A stretch of DNA of 64,000 bases from Chitinophagaceae bacterium. GTDB lineage: Bacteria > Bacteroidota > Bacteroidia > Chitinophagales > Chitinophagaceae. The position numbers and the translations under genes were made by a program. Below the pieces are notes generated by a model. That model did no database searches. It was not told where the DNA came from and saw only the letters and a list, made by a program, of their open reading frames with translations. How positions within the stretch are numbered: the stretch's first letter is position 1; every line of letters begins with the position of its first letter. The stretch lies in the NCBI GenBank assembly GCA_947476485.1, contig CANJQU010000012.1, forward strand, positions 1-64,000. The letters run 5' to 3'. Shown in pieces: positions 29,582 to 40,151 of the stretch.

Positions 29582-30223
29582 CTATTTGATAAGGCCTTCT
29601 CTCAGTGCAATGGCCACGGCCCCGGTAGCGGAATTGACCTTTAGTTTCTCGTAGATCTTTGAAATGTGTGTATTCACAGTTGGAAACGTGATGGAACATT
29701 CATCGGCGATCATTTTATAGCTGTAACCCTTTACCAGGTAAGACAATATTTCCAATTCTCTTTTTGTAAGCGAAAATGGATCATTTGCCGGTGTCACTTT
29801 TGCCTTGCTAAAGAACTGAAGCACTTTTTTTGCAACAGACGGTGTCATTGGCGCACCTCCTTCCATCACCTCAGTAATGGCGTCTATCAGTTTTGTAGGG
29901 CTTGTCTGTTTTAGCAGGTAACCATCTGCTCCGGCGCAAATTGCCGCGAAGATCTTTTCGTCATCCTCAAAAACGGTCTGCATCAAAATTTTCAGCTTTG
30001 GATACACCGCCCGTATCGCCACCACACCCGCCACTCCATCTACATGCTGCATGTTGATGTCCATCAATACAACATCGGGCATGGCCAGTTGCAGGTGATG
30101 CAGGATATCGCGGCAATCGTTATACACGCCAACGCACTCCATGGTGTCCATAGCGTCTACGAGCATTTTGAGCCCATCCCTGCGTTTCGGGTTATCATCG
30201 AATATGGCGACTTTTATTTTCAA
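29582..30223 (-). CDS. NarL/LuxR-type response regulator
   Basis: Receiver DVVLMDINMQHVDG; LuxR HTH LTKRELEILSYLVKGYSYKMIADECSITFPTVNTHISKIYEKLKVNS. Confidence 0.93.
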   Translation of the reverse strand: MKIKVAIFDDNPKRRDGLKMLVDAMDTMECVGVYNDCRDILHHLQLAMPDVVLMDINMQHVDGVAGVVAIRAVYPKLKILMQTVFEDDEKIFAAICAGADGYLLKQTSPTKLIDAITEVMEGGAPMTPSVAKKVLQFFSKAKVTPANDPFSLTKRELEILSYLVKGYSYKMIADECSITFPTVNTHISKIYEKLKVNSATGAVAIALREGLIK

Positions 30224-30338
30224 CGGTGTAAAAATACTTGGATAATATGATTAACGCTATCATTGATTATAATGATTTTTAGCGGTTAATATGCGTTTTA
30301 TGGTGTGTTGGAGCCCCGGCCAGGTATAATGCCTCGGT

Positions 30339-33300
30339 TTATCTCACCGGGACTAACAGGCTAAGGACGGTTCCTGTCTCCGGAGACGAAGATATTTCAA
30401 GATGCGCGCCGATCTGGTCTGCCCTGAATTTCATACCCAGCAGGCCGGAGCCTCCATTGCCATCCGATACGATTGCCGCGGCATTGTTCATGCCTTTGCC
30501 GTTATCGCGCACGGAAACGGTAAGTATGCCTGCTACATAGGTTATGTCTATAGTCAGGCAACTGCAGCCCGAATGCTTGATGGCATTGTTTACCGCTTCC
30601 TTGTAAAACATGTAAATGTTCTTGCGTTGCTGCATTTGTAGCGTCAGCTGATCTGTGTTCTTTCCGTTGTTGAATACCAGCTCTGTGCCGCCCACTTCCG
30701 TCATTTCCACTGCAAAGTTCCTCATCCGGTCTATCACCGGCTCAAAACTACCCATATCTTCCTTGGTAGCCCATACAATGTCATTCATGTTCTCCATGAT
30801 CTCGGAGGTGTTTGCTATCATTTTATCTATAAGCGCGTTCGATTCGTCGGTTAGCCCGTTAGCCTTTTTCTTCAGCACTGCTGCATAAAGCGAAATACTG
30901 CTAAGGGTAGATCCGATATCATCATGCAGGTTCAGTGCAATAGTGTTTCTGAGCCGCTCTATTTTCAGCAGTTGCTTCACCCGGTATCGGTACAGGGTAT
31001 AGGCCGCAGAGATGATCATTGCAACAACTATTATCCTGAACCACCATGTGGCCCACCATGGCGGTTGTATGATGATCTTCAATTCAGCAGGCGATGTGCT
31101 CCAGACATGCTCGCTGTTGCGCCCCAGCACTTTGAATGTGTAAGTGCCCGGCGCCATGTTGGTAAAAGTAGCCTCATGGCGACTGCCTGCATCTACCCAG
31201 TCTTTGTCAAAGCCTTCAAGCTTGTATTTATACCGGTATTCCTGCTGGTTATTCATGTCTGCAATAGAATAGCCAATCGTAAAAACGGTTACATCCGGCC
31301 CTAATACCAGCTCTTTGCAATGCTCTATGGGTGCAGGTAGCAGGTACTCACTATTTGTCACAGGGCTATGTTTATAAACAACTTCGTTGTTATTCAGCTC
31401 CAGGCGGTTAATGGTGACTTTTGGCGGCAGCACAGCGGTATAAAACCGCTCAGGATCAAAACCTACCCAACCATTGATACCTCCAAAGTACAGTTTGCCC
31501 GTAGTATCATGCGCAATTTCCATAGTATTGAATTCATTGTGAGGAAGGCCATCTTTTATGGTGAAATTGCGGGTGTCACCTGTTCCCGGATAGAAGAGGC
31601 ACAGCCCGTTGTTGGTGCTGAGCCACAGGTTCTTATGCGCATCGGCCTGTATGCCATATATCACATTGTTGGGCAAGCCTTCGGTCGTAGTATAGTGAAT
31701 GCAGTTTCCTGTTGTTTTATCCAGTTTGTTCAGGCCGCCCCCTGCGGTGCCGGCCCATAGGTAATGTTCCGGATCGCGCGGGTCTGCACAAATGGACAGT
31801 ACCTTGCCTGACGCCAGGCTCTTTTTTTCTCCATCATTATGGCTGTATTGTTTGAATGCCTTCGAGCGAGGATCGAATGAGAATACCCCTTGCCGGGTTG
31901 CCAGCCAGAACACACCATCGGCTTGCTGATACCAGTCTGAAATAAAATGGCCATTTACGGATTCTACAGTCACCGGAAACGTGAATGTCTCTTCCTCACC
32001 TGTACGCTGGCTGAAATGACAAAAATAAATTGGGCCTGTCTTGTCGTGTGCAGGATACCAGATGTCGTTCTGTTTGTCTATAATTACAGGCTGGCCAAAA
32101 TAAGTGTTCTTTCTGCGAACCATAAGTTCCGGTTTTCCCTTCACCGGGTTCATTTTTACAATGCCGGCCACCTGCGGAGAATCAAGCCGTGACCAATAGC
32201 AGCCATTCCTGTCGTAGCCCAACTGGTCACTCAAAGTGGCCACATCGCGCCCGCCATTTACCGTAAGGTATTTTTTCCACAGGCCCCTCCACTTATCGTA
32301 GATCCGTTCGTCAAATACTCTGCCATCGCCTGCCAAGGCCATAGTGCGCAACATTGTTGGTTCAGGGTAGTGCAAGAACTTCTCCGATGCCCCTAATATC
32401 TTTATCACGCCGTAGCCGCTTGTAGGGAAAACAAGGTTGCCATTTTTGTCAGCGATCAGTTCGCCGACTGCTGTTCTCGCCACGGGTTCCACGTCCTGCA
32501 GGTCCATTTCTATGTCATCAGTTTTTCCCGTTGCAAGGTCCACCCGCCAGATATGGCCATTCAACTGCTGTAGCCATAGCCGGCCTTCCTGATCGATTGA
32601 TGGGCCTATGGCACGTATATTGGCCGGTATCTTATACACGGTTACAAATTGCCCTTTGGCTGCATCAAACCGTTTTATCACTTTATGCGCTGAATCTATG
32701 TACACATCCGCGCTGATGTTGCCCACGGTGAATATATTGGTAATGTTGCCGATCGTCATAGCTGGTTTGCCTTTTGCCGCAAGCACAGCAGGCGAAAACA
32801 GGTACATAGTATCCAGTCTGTTGAATAGTAATGTGCCGTCTACAGTAAATTTCATGATAGCCGGTAGCGGCGGGTCGCCAAGGCAACTAACAGCAGGGTA
32901 CACATCCGTGAGCCCCCGCACCTGGAGCGTGGGTTCACCTGGCCCGCGGCTTACTACTGTCACTACCTTGTAGCCCGAAAACGTAGCAATTATTATATTT
33001 CCTGCAGTGTCTTCACACAGCCACCCTGTCAAGCGGATGTCGGATATTATGCCGTGTTTTGTGGTGTCGGGGAGATGTATGAACGACTCGTTTTTACGGT
33101 CAAAAAGGTCCAGCTTTCCTGAAGGGGTGCTCACCCAAACCCTGTTTTTCCTGTCCACCATTACGGCCCTGAGGCGGTTGTCGGTTACTGATAACGAATC
33201 ATCCGGATCGTGGCGGAACACCCGGACCGATGCGCCATCATAGCGGTTTAGCCCGTCATTGGTTGTTATCCACAAGTAGCCGTCATTGTCAAAAGCCATG

Positions 33301-33482
33301 AAGTTTATAAGGCCTTGCGAGAGCCCGTGGCGCACGCCAATTTGAGAGGCTTTCATATTCAGATGCCCCATGTTTGAGGCGGCTGTTTGCGCAAATATTT
33401 CCCCGCGCGGGCAAAATGATGCCAGCAGTAATTGGACAATGAAAAGTGAAGTTCCCGTGCGCCAGTTCAAAACGAAGTACAA
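30339..33482 (-). CDS. Two-component sensor histidine kinase with beta-propeller (reg_prop) and Y_Y_Y periplasmic domains, HisKA_3
   Basis: GLSQGLINFMAFDNDGYLWITTNDGLNRYDG propeller repeats; YRYKLEGFDKDWVDAG...FTNMAPGTYTFKVLGRN; NLHDDIGSTLSSISLYAAVLKKK; GNGGSGLLGMKFRADQIGA. Confidence 0.93.
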   Translation of the reverse strand: MYFVLNWRTGTSLFIVQLLLASFCPRGEIFAQTAASNMGHLNMKASQIGVRHGLSQGLINFMAFDNDGYLWITTNDGLNRYDGASVRVFRHDPDDSLSVTDNRLRAVMVDRKNRVWVSTPSGKLDLFDRKNESFIHLPDTTKHGIISDIRLTGWLCEDTAGNIIIATFSGYKVVTVVSRGPGEPTLQVRGLTDVYPAVSCLGDPPLPAIMKFTVDGTLLFNRLDTMYLFSPAVLAAKGKPAMTIGNITNIFTVGNISADVYIDSAHKVIKRFDAAKGQFVTVYKIPANIRAIGPSIDQEGRLWLQQLNGHIWRVDLATGKTDDIEMDLQDVEPVARTAVGELIADKNGNLVFPTSGYGVIKILGASEKFLHYPEPTMLRTMALAGDGRVFDERIYDKWRGLWKKYLTVNGGRDVATLSDQLGYDRNGCYWSRLDSPQVAGIVKMNPVKGKPELMVRRKNTYFGQPVIIDKQNDIWYPAHDKTGPIYFCHFSQRTGEEETFTFPVTVESVNGHFISDWYQQADGVFWLATRQGVFSFDPRSKAFKQYSHNDGEKKSLASGKVLSICADPRDPEHYLWAGTAGGGLNKLDKTTGNCIHYTTTEGLPNNVIYGIQADAHKNLWLSTNNGLCLFYPGTGDTRNFTIKDGLPHNEFNTMEIAHDTTGKLYFGGINGWVGFDPERFYTAVLPPKVTINRLELNNNEVVYKHSPVTNSEYLLPAPIEHCKELVLGPDVTVFTIGYSIADMNNQQEYRYKYKLEGFDKDWVDAGSRHEATFTNMAPGTYTFKVLGRNSEHVWSTSPAELKIIIQPPWWATWWFRIIVVAMIISAAYTLYRYRVKQLLKIERLRNTIALNLHDDIGSTLSSISLYAAVLKKKANGLTDESNALIDKMIANTSEIMENMNDIVWATKEDMGSFEPVIDRMRNFAVEMTEVGGTELVFNNGKNTDQLTLQMQQRKNIYMFYKEAVNNAIKHSGCSCLTIDITYVAGILTVSVRDNGKGMNNAAAIVSDGNGGSGLLGMKFRADQIGAHLEISSSPETGTVLSLLVPVR

Positions 33483-33690
33483 AGAAACAAGTTATCAGAT
33501 AACAATTACTTCCGCGTCACTAATATTAATGATACCAGTGATCGTAAAAGCGCTTTAACCATTGATATTAATGATTGTGGGCACCTGAGTCGCATGTTAC
33601 TTTTACCCTGCAAAAACAGGCATAAAGGCCAAAGACAAACGAAACGAAAAATCAGGCCTCAAAACTACTCACAATCAAAAAGCCAAAAAC

Positions 33691-34956
33691 ATGAGATCAC
33701 TAATTACACTTGTAGCAATTTCTATGATGTTTGCGACCACTGGCCAGGCGCAAGGCGTCCCTTCTTATGTGCCAGCGAGCGGGTTAAAAGCCTGGTATGC
33801 TTTTACAGGCAATACAAATGACATTAGTGGAGCCGCCCTCAACCTGACTAACTATGGAGCTACACTTACAGCCGACAGGTTTGGCGCCAGCAATAGCGCC
33901 TATAGCTTCGATGGTTTCGGAAATCACATGGCACGGTCAAATTATCCCATAATAGCTATTTCTGAATTTTCTGCTTCTATCTGGTTTAAACCAGGTACTA
34001 CCTTCTCCGGAATGGGGCTTTTCTACAAGGGATCGCTAACAACATCAACTAATAATCTCGCGTATTTTATGGAGTATCCCAGCCCAAACTTAAATGGCGG
34101 ATGCTTTTCCAACATGGGGGTTGAGGCTTACTATATATATACTGGCGGCCTGGGTACGGGATGGCAAAATTATACGATCACATTTAGTAATCCCACCTTA
34201 CGCGTATACCTTAATGGCAATCAAATCGGTACTTCTTCTTCGGCTGGTATTGTAAATGATCTGGCAACGGAGCCGCTGTACGTTGGATCCAGATATTATA
34301 ATGCACCAGATCAATTCTTTAACGGCAAAATTGATGATATTGGTATCTGGAACAGGACCCTTACCCCTTGCGAAGTCAAAAACGTGTACAACTCATGTGT
34401 CCGGTCTGTTGTGGCGGACCAGGCGATAGCGCCAGGAGGTACGGCGACTTTTTCTTTTACCAATACATGTTTTTCTGCAGTGGGCCTTACTTATCAATGG
34501 CAGGGAGACTTTGGTACTGGTTACGCCAATTTGTCGAATGCAGGCCAATATAGCGGTGTTACTACAAAGACACTCTCTGTGGCGAGTGTTACCACGGCTA
34601 ATAATAATGCGCATTTCAGGTGCGTCGTAAGCAATGGTATTTGTTCCGATATGACAAACGTTGCCGTGCTTACCCTGGCAACCACAGGCGCAACGGAGAT
34701 CAACAAGCTGGCATCAATCTCCCTATACCCGAATCCCAATAAAGGCAACTTCACGCTCGCTTACAATATGCCCTCCGCAGGCGCAATATTCAACGTAAAA
34801 GATCTTACTGGTCGAATCGCGTACTGTCATACCGTGAGCAGCGATAAAGGCTCAGAAAACCTTGAAATATCTTCTTTAGATAACGGCATATATATATGGG
34901 AAATGAGCAACAGCAACGGATTGCTGGAAGTAGGAAAGCTGGTGATAGCCCGGTAA
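33691..34956 (+). CDS. Secreted LamG/concanavalin-like protein with T9SS sorting domain (paralog 1)
   Basis: Signal peptide MRSLITLVAISMMFATTGQAQ; LKAWYAFTGNTNDISG...; ...FFNGKIDDIGIWNRTLTPCEVKNVYN; SLYPNPNKGNFTL C-terminus. Confidence 0.85.
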   Translation: MRSLITLVAISMMFATTGQAQGVPSYVPASGLKAWYAFTGNTNDISGAALNLTNYGATLTADRFGASNSAYSFDGFGNHMARSNYPIIAISEFSASIWFKPGTTFSGMGLFYKGSLTTSTNNLAYFMEYPSPNLNGGCFSNMGVEAYYIYTGGLGTGWQNYTITFSNPTLRVYLNGNQIGTSSSAGIVNDLATEPLYVGSRYYNAPDQFFNGKIDDIGIWNRTLTPCEVKNVYNSCVRSVVADQAIAPGGTATFSFTNTCFSAVGLTYQWQGDFGTGYANLSNAGQYSGVTTKTLSVASVTTANNNAHFRCVVSNGICSDMTNVAVLTLATTGATEINKLASISLYPNPNKGNFTLAYNMPSAGAIFNVKDLTGRIAYCHTVSSDKGSENLEISSLDNGIYIWEMSNSNGLLEVGKLVIAR

Positions 34957-35004
34957 TGCCAATGTAAAAAACAAACTAATTAATCACAATCAAAAACCAA
35001 AAAA

Positions 35005-36282
35005 ATGAGATCATTAATTACACTCGTAGCTCTTTCCCTGGTGTTGGCCACGGCCTCACATGCGCAAACTGTACCACAATATGTGCCAACCGGGGCGCTA
35101 AAAGCGTGGTATTCTTTTACAGGAAATACATTGGATTCTGGAGGAAGTGCACTCAACCTAACAAACTATGGCGCCACACCCACTGCCGACCGGTATGGCC
35201 ACAGTAACAGCGCTTACCTGTTTGATGGTGTAGGCAGCAATATGAAGAGAGCTGCTTTCCCGGCGCTGGCAAACCCGGCTATGGTGACAGTTTCCTGTTG
35301 GATTAAAAAATCAACAACGGGTGCTACTGGCAATTACGTAGTAAAGGGTGCCTCAACTGCGTCAGCAAATCACGTTGGTTACTATTTAAATAATAACGCG
35401 ACAAATACTATCGGCGGTGGCGGTTTCTACCCTGATGGTACCAACGCGCAGGTATATCAAAACGATGGCGGGACTACCTCGTGGGAAAATGTAACCCTTG
35501 CCTTCAGCAATCCTGCCTTCGAATTATATGTTAATGGTAGCCACGTTGGCACATGGAATGCTGCCTTTGGTAACGTCAATAATTATGGTGATGATGCGCT
35601 CTATATAGGGTATACTGTTTGGGCGGGAGCAAGCGTAGGTTATTTTAATGGGGCGATTGATGATATCGGCATATGGAATCGTCAGCTCACCCCTTGCGAA
35701 GCTAAAAAACTATACAGTTCATGTGTTCGTACCACGGTCGCAAACCAGACTGCGCCGACCGGCAGCACAGCTGTTTTTTCTTTTTCAAATAACTGTTACT
35801 CCGCAACAGGTATTACCTACCAATGGCAGGAAGACGATGGCACGGGGTACGCTAATTTGACCAATGCCGGGCAGTATAGCGGCGTTACCACTAACGCGCT
35901 CTCCATTTCAGGTCTTTATTCAGCTAATAACAATGCCCATTTCAGGTGTATCATCAGCAATGGTGTTTGTAATGATACTACCAATGTGGCAATACTCACT
36001 TTAGGCACAACAGGTACCGGAGTAGTGAGCAAGCTGGCGTCAGTTTCTTTATTTCCAAATCCCAACAATGGCAGCTTTACACTCACATACAGTATTCCCT
36101 CCGCCGGGGCAACATTCAATGTGAAAGACCTCACCGGCAGAGTTGTATATAGTCATATGGTAAGCAATAACAGCGGCACTGAAAACCTTGAAATATCTTC
36201 TTTAGATAACGGCATATATATATGGGAAATGAGCAACAGCAACGGATTGCTCGAAGTAGGAAAGATAGTTGTTGCCAGGTAA
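35005..36282 (+). CDS. Secreted LamG/concanavalin-like protein with T9SS sorting domain (paralog 2)
   Basis: Same architecture as ORF 33691..34956; YFNGAIDDIGIWNRQLTPCEAKKLY; SLFPNPNNGSFTL. Confidence 0.85.
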   Translation: MRSLITLVALSLVLATASHAQTVPQYVPTGALKAWYSFTGNTLDSGGSALNLTNYGATPTADRYGHSNSAYLFDGVGSNMKRAAFPALANPAMVTVSCWIKKSTTGATGNYVVKGASTASANHVGYYLNNNATNTIGGGGFYPDGTNAQVYQNDGGTTSWENVTLAFSNPAFELYVNGSHVGTWNAAFGNVNNYGDDALYIGYTVWAGASVGYFNGAIDDIGIWNRQLTPCEAKKLYSSCVRTTVANQTAPTGSTAVFSFSNNCYSATGITYQWQEDDGTGYANLTNAGQYSGVTTNALSISGLYSANNNAHFRCIISNGVCNDTTNVAILTLGTTGTGVVSKLASVSLFPNPNNGSFTLTYSIPSAGATFNVKDLTGRVVYSHMVSNNSGTENLEISSLDNGIYIWEMSNSNGLLEVGKIVVAR

Positions 36283-36328
36283 CAGCGGGCTTATGCTGCA
36301 TTATTAATTTCAGATCCCATCGCAAAAC

Positions 36329-36360
36329 AAACCCTCTGGCCGTTTCGGGTCAGAGGGTTT
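36329..36360 (+). terminator. Stem-loop, probable terminator between convergent genes
   Basis: AAACCCTCTG ... CAGAGGGTTT. Confidence 0.65.
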
Positions 36361-36379
36361 CCCGTTTATTCCTGTTTTG

Positions 36380-37297
36380 TTATTTATACTTCTCTGCCTG
36401 TAGTTTCAGCAGGTCGTTGCTGAAGGTCTTCGAGAATATCACGCTGCCCGCCTTGCCAAGATGAGAGTTTGTGTTGAAATATTCTCCGTGCCGGCAGATA
36501 GTGTCTTTGGTGTAGTCGAGGAAAGTTACATCCTTACTTTCCAGAGATCTGTATTTCGCAACGATAGTATCGCGGTTGATGATGAGCTGGAAACCTTTGT
36601 CATAAATAGGGGAGAGCACCAGGACAACCTTTATGCCCTTCGCTGTTATGGCGTCTACTGTTGACTTGAATGTAGAAAATACGTAGTCGTCATAGGGCTG
36701 TCGGAAGGGTTTGGTGATCGTTTCAAAATTGTGGCTGGTATCCAGTATAGGTTCATGTCCGCGTAGGGTATCGGGCCTGTGGGAGTTATACAGTATACTC
36801 ATGTAGTAGGCCTTGTTCAGCAACGTCAATTTATAGCCGGGAAGGTAGCGTGCAAGGAAGATCTTTTTGGGCTCTATTTCGTATAGCGAATTAAAGACGT
36901 TGTCCTCATTCAGAAATGAGTAAAACGAGCTGGGAGTCATAATTATGTAATCCTTCCCCATGAACATATTGCAGCCGATAACCACATACTTACAGTTCTT
37001 CTCATAGGATAGATGCTCCTTTATCAGTGAATTGAATTGCAGAAAGAACATGCCGTCGTAGCCCATATTATAGGAGCTATAGCCGGTGATATTCTGAATG
37101 ATATTCGGGTTGAAGTGTTTCAGCGTGCTCGACGGGCCATAGATCATTATATCCGGGTCAAGCTTGTGGTTGAGCACCAGTGCGTATTTATCGGTTGCTC
37201 TTTTTTTATAAAGATAATCGAGCAGGTACTGGAGCGAACATAATATGCCCGATAGAATAAGGAGAAATAAGACGCTGTATCTGATCGCTTTCTTCAT
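36380..37297 (-). CDS. Membrane-anchored SGNH/DltD-like protein
   Basis: N-terminal TM; DIMIYGPSSTLKHFNP (GxS-type nucleophile-like block); adjacent to MBOAT gene. Confidence 0.5.
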   Translation of the reverse strand: MKKAIRYSVLFLLILSGILCSLQYLLDYLYKKRATDKYALVLNHKLDPDIMIYGPSSTLKHFNPNIIQNITGYSSYNMGYDGMFFLQFNSLIKEHLSYEKNCKYVVIGCNMFMGKDYIIMTPSSFYSFLNEDNVFNSLYEIEPKKIFLARYLPGYKLTLLNKAYYMSILYNSHRPDTLRGHEPILDTSHNFETITKPFRQPYDDYVFSTFKSTVDAITAKGIKVVLVLSPIYDKGFQLIINRDTIVAKYRSLESKDVTFLDYTKDTICRHGEYFNTNSHLGKAGSVIFSKTFSNDLLKLQAEKYK

Positions 37298-37303
37298 GAA
37301 GGG

Positions 37304-38776
37304 CTAAAATTGAAAATAGATGAATTCCTGTTCATTGTAAGCGCCAAGAAATAAGATCGAGGTAACGATAAGCAAGTAGAAACTCCACCGCCACATAGCA
37401 GGCTTACCCTGCATAATGGCGCTTACCCGGTTGTTCTCCATTTTCTTCTGGAGATATTCCAGCGTGAAGATCAACAGTAAGCCGAGCCCTACATTGAATG
37501 TGCCATAAATAGTGTCATTGCCGCCAAGGGCTGTAATGAGGGCTTTGATGCCGGAGTAAGATAATACGGCGCCCCACCCGGTAAATAGGTGAGAAATGAT
37601 ATACCTCGCATCATGAAACGTGGCGGCGCGAAAAAAGATAGAGGCAAAGATCACATAACTTAACGTGAGGAACCGGGCAACAAAACGGCCAAGCCACGCA
37701 GGAAGGGCTTCAAAAAAACGTGCGCGGAAATCGCGGGTGAAAAATTCGTATACCAGGGCCACGCCATAAAACAAGCCCCAGATAATAAAATTCCAACTGG
37801 CGCCGTGCCACAGCCCGCTGATGAAAAAGGTTGTTACGAGGCCGAAGGCAATGGCAAATCGTCCCCACCGGCGTAATGATGCCACAAGGGGATTGAACAG
37901 GTAGTCAAAAAACCAGGTCGACAGGGATATGTGCCATCGTCTCCAGAATTCCGAAATGGAGCGGGACGAGTAGGGGCGGTTAAAATTCTGCATCAGGTCG
38001 AACCCCATTACTTTAGCCGAACCTATTGCAATATCAGAGTAGCCGGAAAAGTCGGTGTATATCTGGAAGGAGAAAAAGATTGCGGCTATTGCGAAGGACG
38101 CACCATTGTATTTTTCGGGCTCCTTGTACACATTGTTTACTACCATTGACAGCCGTTCGGCAATGACTATCTTTTTGAAAAAGCCCCACATCATTAGTTT
38201 CAGCCCGTCCTTGCAGTTGTCCCAGTTAAAGTCATGTTTTATGTGAAACTGGTGAAGAACGTTTTGGGGCCGTTCGATCGGGCCGGCAACGAGCTGCGGA
38301 TAGAACATTACATACAATGCATAAATACCAAAATGCCGCTCTGCTTTCTGGTTGCCGCGATACACCTCCAATGTATAGCTCATTGCCTGGAAGGTGTGGA
38401 ATGATAAACCAATGGGCAGAATAAACTTTACCAGGGCAATGTTTGCGTGGATATTGGTGATATGGAAGAACTCGTTGAAGTTGGTAGCGAAAAAATTGTA
38501 GTATTTGAAAAATGCCAGTACGCCAACGTTTGTGACAATACTAAGCACAAGGAACAGCTTTCGCCGGTTATCAGGTGCATTTTCAATAACGATACCGGCA
38601 ATATAATCTATGATAATGGTGAAGAACAGAATAAGAATATAGACCGGAATGAAAAACATGTAGAATACACAACTTGCCACCAGCAGATGAAACCAGCGAA
38701 ATTTGTGTGGCAGCAGGAAGTAGATAAGTGTGACTAGCGGGAAAAAGATTAAAAAATCGAATGAGTTAAAAAGCAT
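37304..38776 (-). CDS. MBOAT family O-acyltransferase (AlgI/DltB-like)
   Basis: FNSFDFLIFFPLVTLIYFLLPHKFRW; YPQLVAGPIERPQNVLHQF; FWRRWHISLSTWFFDYLFNPL; GLWHGASWNFIIWGLFYGVAL. Confidence 0.95.
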   Translation of the reverse strand: MLFNSFDFLIFFPLVTLIYFLLPHKFRWFHLLVASCVFYMFFIPVYILILFFTIIIDYIAGIVIENAPDNRRKLFLVLSIVTNVGVLAFFKYYNFFATNFNEFFHITNIHANIALVKFILPIGLSFHTFQAMSYTLEVYRGNQKAERHFGIYALYVMFYPQLVAGPIERPQNVLHQFHIKHDFNWDNCKDGLKLMMWGFFKKIVIAERLSMVVNNVYKEPEKYNGASFAIAAIFFSFQIYTDFSGYSDIAIGSAKVMGFDLMQNFNRPYSSRSISEFWRRWHISLSTWFFDYLFNPLVASLRRWGRFAIAFGLVTTFFISGLWHGASWNFIIWGLFYGVALVYEFFTRDFRARFFEALPAWLGRFVARFLTLSYVIFASIFFRAATFHDARYIISHLFTGWGAVLSYSGIKALITALGGNDTIYGTFNVGLGLLLIFTLEYLQKKMENNRVSAIMQGKPAMWRWSFYLLIVTSILFLGAYNEQEFIYFQF

Positions 38777-38993
38777 AGCAAATATGTTATCCCGCGGATA
38801 CGCAAAAGTAGATTTCGTTTAGCATTTTACAAACAGTAATAAAATGCGGGGGTGTCCTGTGCACTTTTATATTATGGCGCTGGTCCGGCTCCATCTATTT
38901 TGTTGCCCGTTCGAACAGCGATCGATAAGGAACCGCTGCTATCCGTCAATGCTGTGAGGCACGGTTTTTATACGCATGATATAAAACTATTTT

Positions 38994-39206
38994 ATGCGCG
39001 TATTCGGGATCATATTGGTAGTAGCAGGCATATTGATGTTTGTATTCAATGGCTTTAACTTCAAAACTGAAAAAAAAGTGGCTGACATAGGGCCTATTGA
39101 AATAAATAAAACTGAAAAGCACCGGGTTGGTTGGCCTGTGTATGCAGGCGCAATTACGCTTATAGCCGGGATCGTGGTGCTGGTGGTGGGTACAAAGAAG
39201 TCTTAG
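38994..39206 (+). CDS. Small two-TM protein (DUF3185-like)
   Basis: MRVFGIILVVAGILMFVFNGFNFKTEKKV...GWPVYAGAITLIAGIVVLVVGTKKS. Confidence 0.55.
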   Translation: MRVFGIILVVAGILMFVFNGFNFKTEKKVADIGPIEINKTEKHRVGWPVYAGAITLIAGIVVLVVGTKKS

Positions 39207-39239
39207 GGAACTGTTGGATTATTCCCTAAATTTGCCCTT

Positions 39240-40031
39240 ATGAGGGCCTGTATCTTTTTCCTTTTATCTTTATTTATTACTGCTGCCGTAAGCGCGCAGG
39301 ATAAGGACAAACTGTTTGGCGGGGAAGCTCCCAAACCCAGGAACGGATTCATTATCAGCGGCAGCGGCGATTTCGATATCCCTGCCGGCGATATGGCAAA
39401 GCGTTTCGGTGTCAGCTACCGACTGGGGCCGGCAGTGCTATATAAAACAACCTCAAACTGGTTATTCGGCGCTAAGTGGGACTTTATTGTTGGCGGCACA
39501 ATAAAGGAGGACTCCCTGATGATAAACATCACAGACCGGTATTCTGCAAAAAGCGGAAGCCTTTATGAGTTCATCAACAACAGCGGCCAGCGTGTGGGTA
39601 TACCGGTATATGAGCGCGGATACGCTGCCGGTATTTCTGTGGGTAAAATAATTCCACGTAACAAACTGCACCCCGACAACGGCCTCACACTGCTGGCCAC
39701 TGTAGGGTTTATGCAACATCGTCTCAACATCTTCGATAAAGACAAGGCGGTGCCACAGCTTAGGGGGGCTTTGGTAAAGGGTTACGACCGACTCACCAAT
39801 GGCGCTTTCGTTGAAGGGTATGTGGGCTACTCCTATTTCAGCCAATTTCAGCTCGTCAATTTTACGATCGGTATCGATGCGCTGGCTGGCTTCACCCAGG
39901 GGCGCCGCGACTATCTTTACGATGTGATGCATGGAGACAATAAGCAACGCCTCGACGTGCTTTATGGCATTCGTGCTGGCTGGTTCATCCCGGTTTTCAA
40001 AAGAAGATCTGAGGATCTTTTGTTTGAATAG
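39240..40031 (+). CDS. Hypothetical outer membrane/periplasmic protein
   Basis: Signal peptide MRACIFFLLSLFITAAVSAQ; barrel-like C-terminus. Confidence 0.5.
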   Translation: MRACIFFLLSLFITAAVSAQDKDKLFGGEAPKPRNGFIISGSGDFDIPAGDMAKRFGVSYRLGPAVLYKTTSNWLFGAKWDFIVGGTIKEDSLMINITDRYSAKSGSLYEFINNSGQRVGIPVYERGYAAGISVGKIIPRNKLHPDNGLTLLATVGFMQHRLNIFDKDKAVPQLRGALVKGYDRLTNGAFVEGYVGYSYFSQFQLVNFTIGIDALAGFTQGRRDYLYDVMHGDNKQRLDVLYGIRAGWFIPVFKRRSEDLLFE

Positions 40032-40151
40032 TACAATGCGGCAATTCGAAATTTCAAAACAAATAAGAATAGTATATTGTACCTCCTATTGATCCAATAG
40101 TCGAAACCCGGCATTGGAATTTGGATTTTCACTTTTGAATTTTGTTTTGAG

